A stretch of DNA of 64,000 nt, from positions 10,100,361 through 10,164,360 of the forward strand of contig OX393563.1 in the NCBI GenBank assembly GCA_947652115.1, in the 5' to 3' direction. Position numbers and translations under genes: made by a program. Position 1 is the first letter of the stretch, and each line of letters starts with the position of its first letter. The notes under the pieces were generated by a model, which had not been told where the DNA came from, ran no database searches, and saw only the letters and a list, made by a program, of their open reading frames with translations. Below are positions 62,813-64,000 of the stretch, piece after piece. This DNA comes from Blastomussa wellsi. Lineage: Eukaryota > Cnidaria > Anthozoa > Scleractinia > Plerogyridae.

Positions 62813-63100
62813 CCTGATGAAGACTTGAACCCAGTCATTTTTCCATTTGCATTCATCATACTAACCACAACGGTTTTTTACCTGCAAATAAAAAAGGAAA
62901 GGATTTGAAATATCTTTTGTAACATTTTCATCTATTTTTGGAAGAAAACCATAAAGGACCTGATGAAGACTTGAACCCAGAAATTTTTTTCCATTTCCAT
63001 CATACTAACCGCAATATTATTGTTTTACCTTCAAACAAAAAAGGAATGGAATTGAGTTTTGTTTCGTAACATTTTAATCTCTTTTTGGAAGAAAACCATG
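62813..63100 (+). repeat. Tandem duplication, period about 145 bp
   Basis: cctgatgaagacttgaaccc, ttccatttgc/ttccatttcc, catcatactaac, aaaaaggaa and tttttggaagaaaaccat recur in order from about 62814 and from 62958. Confidence 0.9.
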
Positions 63101-63124
63101 TCATGAAACATATATAGATTACTT

Positions 63125-63261
63125 CATAGAAAGTGCGACGTACGGATTTTTATTCACGAGTTGCAAAACTTTGGAAAACTCACTCGTTCGCTGCGCTCAC
63201 TCGTTCGTTTTCCAAAGTTTTGCGACGAGTGAATAATAATCCGTACAAAGCACTTTCTATG
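63125..63261. repeat. 137-bp foldback
   Basis: The arms are catagaaagtgc, gtacggatttttattcac and gcaaaactttggaaaac, mirrored by gttttccaaagttttgc, gtgaataataatccgtac and gcactttctatg. The centre is cgttcgctgcgctcactcg. Confidence 0.92.
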
Positions 63262-64000
63262 CTGTAATTTGTTTATTATATATAACGAGTACTCAACCAT
63301 TGTAAACTTAAAGCGATTTTTCTAGTCTATAATTAAAGAGTTAAACGCAGCGCTACGAGGAAAACAAAGCTGCAAATGCATTCTGATGGCTTTCCAAGCG
63401 AGATCTCTTTTAAATAGAAAAGAAAAATTACGGCGACGACAAGCTATAGTAAACAAGAACTTTATTTAAATAGCGGTGTAAAACACACTGTGTTAATACT
63501 TTTTAAAAGAAAAGCTTTTGCTATCGCATTGAGAAACGTCGCCATAAGTGAATCAACTACTGCGCGCAAATCAACTGGCGAATTTTTGAACAAAAGTTGT
63601 GATAACACAAGGAGTCGGTTCATTAAACAATAATTACGAAATCCATATTCAAAAGTGAAATATTTACTTTACCCTGGTGTTCCCAAGGGTGCTTGAATTT
63701 TCTTAGAACGTCCACGGCTGCGTTGTATCAAAGCTACAATGAAAGTCTTTCATTTCTTGGCTTTCCCTTATCGACATTTAGTTTGTCTTCGCTCCGCCTG
63801 TAGAATGATTTTAGCATTTCCATATCATAACTGTGTTCTTAAGGTTTTGCTTGGCGTGTTTCTGATGGCTTTCCTTTCCATAAAGTTCTCAAAAGTACAA
63901 AAGTTGTAGCCAAAACATAAACTGTCTTCGAGAGCTTGCAAACTTGCAGCGCCTTGTTTTCACCGCCTCTTTAGAAACCATTTGAATTCCCGCGCTCTGA

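Larger units (their letters stand above)
62424..64000. other. RNF213-like intron, open at the window edge
   Basis: No exon is recognised after the donor at 62424. It holds a tandem duplication of about 145 bp (62813-63100) and a 137-bp foldback (63125-63261). The remainder has no visible structure. Confidence 0.5.

Noticed and set aside
62642..62908. 88-codon plus-strand open frame
   Set aside because: No similarity to RNF213; it overlaps the tandem repeat and lacks splice sites in the right phase.

Overview
This window is nuclear DNA of a metazoan, most likely a cnidarian and probably an anthozoan (stony coral or sea anemone). The evidence is short GT-AG exons separated by long AT-rich introns, four genes with clear animal orthologues, tRNA-derived SINEs, an L1-type LINE, Penelope-like retroelement debris with a GIY-YIG-type C-terminus, and many palindromic MITEs. 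There is one 200-base assembly gap (46301-46500). I see no bacterial operon, CRISPR array, rRNA or convincing functional tRNA.

Four protein genes can be assembled exon by exon, with splice phases that agree. (1) The first two coding exons of a PRRC2/BAT2-type gene lie on the minus strand (9163 down to 8367); the rest is beyond the left edge. (2) An SLC16-type monocarboxylate transporter lies on the plus strand (15719-19053, four exons, about 431 aa). (3) A complete whirlin (WHRN) orthologue lies on the minus strand (37201 down to 21338, 16 exons, about 1145 aa) with the order HHD1-PDZ1-PDZ2-HHD2-Ser/Pro-rich linker-PDZ3. (4) The 5' part of an RNF213-like giant E3 ligase/AAA+ ATPase gene lies on the plus strand (40015 to beyond 62423, eleven exons, about 880 residues). 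It has an N-terminal zinc ribbon and a CBM20-like domain. PRRC2 and the transporter are divergent, the transporter and whirlin are convergent, and whirlin and the RNF213-like gene are head to head about 2.8 kb apart. These are ordinary neighbours; I see no sign that they form one pathway.

The accessory content is mobile DNA. At the left edge, a degraded RecQ-like helicase fragment lies inside a large inverted repeat and is split by a 5.47-kb L1-type LINE with an exact 15-bp target duplication. At 10.2-11.0 kb, a truncated Penelope-like element (17-bp flanking repeat) carries a nested 100-bp piece of the same family (14-bp duplication) with a hammerhead-ribozyme-like motif. Inside the first RNF213-like intron is a second palindrome of about 1.86 kb, with 710-bp arms around a broken PIF1-like helicase fragment. 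The next intron holds a 2.84-kb DNA transposon with 28-bp terminal inverted repeats and subterminal arrays. Smaller foldbacks and MITEs sit at notable places: one is about 40 bp upstream of the RNF213-like start codon and another starts 10 nt after one of its splice donors.

I found no complete undescribed system. The best candidates for novelty are the two palindromic elements, each carrying a helicase fragment between or within large inverted arms, and the motif that links one of them to the 9.8-kb region.
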